DNA of 64,000 nucleotides from Candidatus Scybalocola faecavium. GTDB lineage: Bacteria; Bacillota; Clostridia; Lachnospirales; Lachnospiraceae. How positions within the stretch are numbered: position 1 is the first letter of the stretch; each line of letters begins with the position of its first letter. The stretch is taken from NCBI GenBank assembly GCA_018713145.1, contig DVFP01000021.1, positions 23,845 through 87,844 on the forward strand, read 5' to 3'. The notes under the pieces are model-generated. The model saw only the letters and a list, made by a program, of their open reading frames with translations, did not search any database and was not told the DNA's origin. This document shows positions 62,123 to 64,000 of the stretch, in pieces. Made by a program: the position numbers and the translations under genes.

Positions 62123-63811
62123 ATGATTGATTACAAGGGAAATCCATTTTATCTTTCCGATGAACAGATCCGATGGGTGGAGGATACATATAAAAATATG
62201 TCTGATGAGGAAAGGATCGGACAGCTTTTCTGCCCCATTGTATTTACAAAGGACCCAGAGGAGCTGAAAGCTCTGGTTGAAAAACGCCATATTGGCGGTA
62301 TGCTTTACCGGGAAGGACCGGGAGAAGAGCTTTTAGAGGCTCATCGGGTGCTTCAGGAAGCGTCAAAGATCCCGCTGCTTACGGCATCCAACCTGGAATA
62401 TGGCGGTAATGGCTCTGCTGTGGAAGGAACCTTCTATGGCCGCCAGATGCTTGTGGCTGCTACGGGAAATGAAAGACGGGCTTATGAGCTGGGCAAGGTC
62501 AGTGCCAGTGAAGGTGCTGCCGTAGGTGTCAACTGGTCATTTGCTCCCGTAGTGGATCTGGACCGAAATTACCATAATCCTATTACTAATGTGCGCACCT
62601 ACGGCGATGATACAGACCGGGTTATTGCCATGGGAAAGGCATATATGCGGGGCTGCCGGGAGGAAGGTGTAGCCACTGCGGTAAAACATTTCCCGGGAGA
62701 CGGCGTGGACGAGCGGGATCAGCATTTACTTACCAGTGTAAACAGCCTAAGCTGCCGGGAGTGGGATGAGACCTATGGAAAAATTTATGAAGCCATGATC
62801 CAGGCAGGTACTCTTACTGTGATGGCGGCCCATATTGCTATGCCTGCATATGAAGAATATTTTGATCAAAAGCCTGTGGACAAGATCATCCCGGCCACAT
62901 TGTCAAAGAATCTTCTCCAGAAGCTTCTTCGGGAAAAACTGGGATTTAACGGACTGATCGTTACAGACGCTACCCCTATGACCGGATTTTGCTGTGCCAT
63001 GGACCGGCGCCACGGGGTCCCTGCGGCCATTGAAAATGGCTGTGATATGTTTTTATTTAACCGGAACGAGGATGAGGATTTTGCCTATATGATGGAAGGG
63101 TATCGTGCCGGCCTGCTGTCGGAGGAACGGCTGGAAGAGGCGGTTAAGCGGATCCTGGCTGTAAAAGCTGCCTTAAAGCTCCCCCAGAAGCAAAAGGAGG
63201 GAACTCTTGTTCCCGGGAAGGAAAGGCTGCAGATTCTTAGCTGCCCGGAACATGATCAGTGGGCAAGGGAGTGTGCCGATGAAGGGGTAACCCTTGTAAA
63301 GGATACTCAGGGGCTGCTGCCGATTTCGCCGGATAAGCATCACCGTATTTTGCTGGAGATCATGGGTGACTATCCTTCCAATGAAAGAGTGTGCCGGTCA
63401 TTTGTTGACCGTTTGAGAACCGAAGGCTTTGAAGTCACCGTTTATCAGCCGGAGGGCTTTGAAGTTATGGATGACACAGTAGAAAAGTTTAAAAATAAAT
63501 ATGATCTGATCATGTATGTGGGCAACATTGAAACTGCTTCTAATAAAACAGTTGCCAGACTTTCCTGGCACACCATGTTTGGTCTGGGCAATAATATGCC
63601 ATGGATGGTTCATGAGATGCCAGTCATGTTTATCAGCATAGGCAATCCTTATCATCTTTTGGACGCGCCTATGGTAAAAACTTACATTAATGGTTACTGC
63701 AACTCTGAATATGTCATTGGTGCAGTGATTGATAAAATCTTGTGCAGAAGCCCATTTAAGGGGCAGTCCCCGGTAGATGCATTCTGCGGCAGACTGGACC
63801 TGAAATTTTAA
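62123..63811 (+). CDS. Glycoside hydrolase family 3 protein (NagZ/beta-hexosaminidase-like)
   Basis: A 562-residue intracellular GH3 enzyme with the N-terminal barrel and a shortened C-terminal alpha/beta domain. The barrel has the NagZ-like KHFPGDGVDERDQH (about residues 186-199), where the second-shell His of the NagZ D-H dyad motif is kept, and the nucleophile Asp in LIVTDATPM (about 278-286). These marks favour N-acetyl-beta-hexosaminidase or phosphorylase-like activity over beta-glucosidase. ATG follows AAAAGGAGG. It is divergent from the AraC regulator. Confidence 0.88.
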   Translation: MIDYKGNPFYLSDEQIRWVEDTYKNMSDEERIGQLFCPIVFTKDPEELKALVEKRHIGGMLYREGPGEELLEAHRVLQEASKIPLLTASNLEYGGNGSAVEGTFYGRQMLVAATGNERRAYELGKVSASEGAAVGVNWSFAPVVDLDRNYHNPITNVRTYGDDTDRVIAMGKAYMRGCREEGVATAVKHFPGDGVDERDQHLLTSVNSLSCREWDETYGKIYEAMIQAGTLTVMAAHIAMPAYEEYFDQKPVDKIIPATLSKNLLQKLLREKLGFNGLIVTDATPMTGFCCAMDRRHGVPAAIENGCDMFLFNRNEDEDFAYMMEGYRAGLLSEERLEEAVKRILAVKAALKLPQKQKEGTLVPGKERLQILSCPEHDQWARECADEGVTLVKDTQGLLPISPDKHHRILLEIMGDYPSNERVCRSFVDRLRTEGFEVTVYQPEGFEVMDDTVEKFKNKYDLIMYVGNIETASNKTVARLSWHTMFGLGNNMPWMVHEMPVMFISIGNPYHLLDAPMVKTYINGYCNSEYVIGAVIDKILCRSPFKGQSPVDAFCGRLDLKF

Positions 63812-63965
63812 CAATGCAGGAATCCGCAGGGGGATACCCATATGCCGTGGGAGGCACGGCAGTAATAAGGAAAGCATTCTGGTGATATGTCAAGAACTTT
63901 TTAAAGAAGATTTTGATGTGTTTTTCAGAAAAAAGGGTAACTTTAATAGACCTTCGGTATGTATT

Positions 63966-63994
63966 TAAAAAACCGAATGTCAGTTCGATTCGGT
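63966..63994 (-). terminator. Terminator of a minus-strand gene beyond the window
   Basis: On the minus strand ACCGAAT-N9-ATTCGGT (63972-63994) is followed by TTTTTT. It implies a gene to the right that converges on the GH3 gene. The stretch 63812-63965 shows no gene. Confidence 0.7.
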
Positions 63995-64000
63995 ATTGTG

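Overview
The window looks like a chromosomal stretch from a gut-type Clostridia, most likely a Lachnospiraceae-like anaerobe. This rests on strong AGGAGG ribosome sites, many rho-independent terminators, Firmicutes-type str-operon proteins, a PTS/BglG antitermination unit, many glycoside hydrolases each next to an AraC/LacI/MerR regulator, and moderate GC content. Species identity is inference. No prophage, IS element, CRISPR array, rRNA or tRNA was seen.

Layout: 1-2070, 3' truncated malic enzyme and a LacI-type regulator. 2358-7019, a four-gene Gld-like ABC exporter operon (ATPase, permease, GldG-like, DUF4340). 7124-9407, a broken gene and a GH30 glycosidase divergent from an AraC regulator (9761). 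10888-13590, a small overlapping cluster (HD protein, pyrophosphatase-like, decayed ORF, DUF1287 protein, flavodoxin) with a relic of a second DUF1287 3' end. 13734-17266, zinc-ribbon membrane protein, MATE exporter, and a MerR regulator divergent from a DUF4097 lipoprotein through a textbook 19-bp-spacer MerR promoter. 17362-21233, a domain-swapped GH3 glucosidase and an AEC transporter. 21451-27719, ABC-F ATPase, CCA-adding enzyme, Gfo/Idh/MocA oxidoreductase and a secreted HExxH metallopeptidase. 27868-32777, the str operon rpsL-rpsG-fusA and tuf with recognisable promoters and terminator.

32883-49408 is the most distinctive part. Two AraC-family regulators carry a C-terminal GH39-like barrel in which the catalytic glutamates appear substituted, so they look like sugar sensors rather than enzymes. 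The first is split by a one-base shift in a five-C tract. It is divergent from a two-permease sugar ABC transporter plus GH78 alpha-L-rhamnosidase. The second is divergent from a secreted alpha/beta-hydrolase lipoprotein that ends in a near-identical tandem 99-residue repeat. A VWA protein lies between them.

49629-53955 holds lgt, then a licT-type antiterminator and glucose-family EIICBA with a clear RAT/terminator leader. 54034-54595 is gene debris (DUF4143 ATPase remnant). 54762-58008 is a GntP permease plus HpcH/HpaI aldolase unit divergent from a LysR regulator. 58102-59861 is a NUDIX hydrolase and a MalY/PatB-type aminotransferase. 60167-60790 is a YefM-YoeB toxin-antitoxin unit with its operator inside the promoter. 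The window closes with an AraC regulator divergent from a second GH3 hydrolase. The theme is local control of plant or host glycan use by paired regulator/hydrolase/transport modules. Short hairpin repeats recur at distant places (21378 and 43376; 43422 and 59994).
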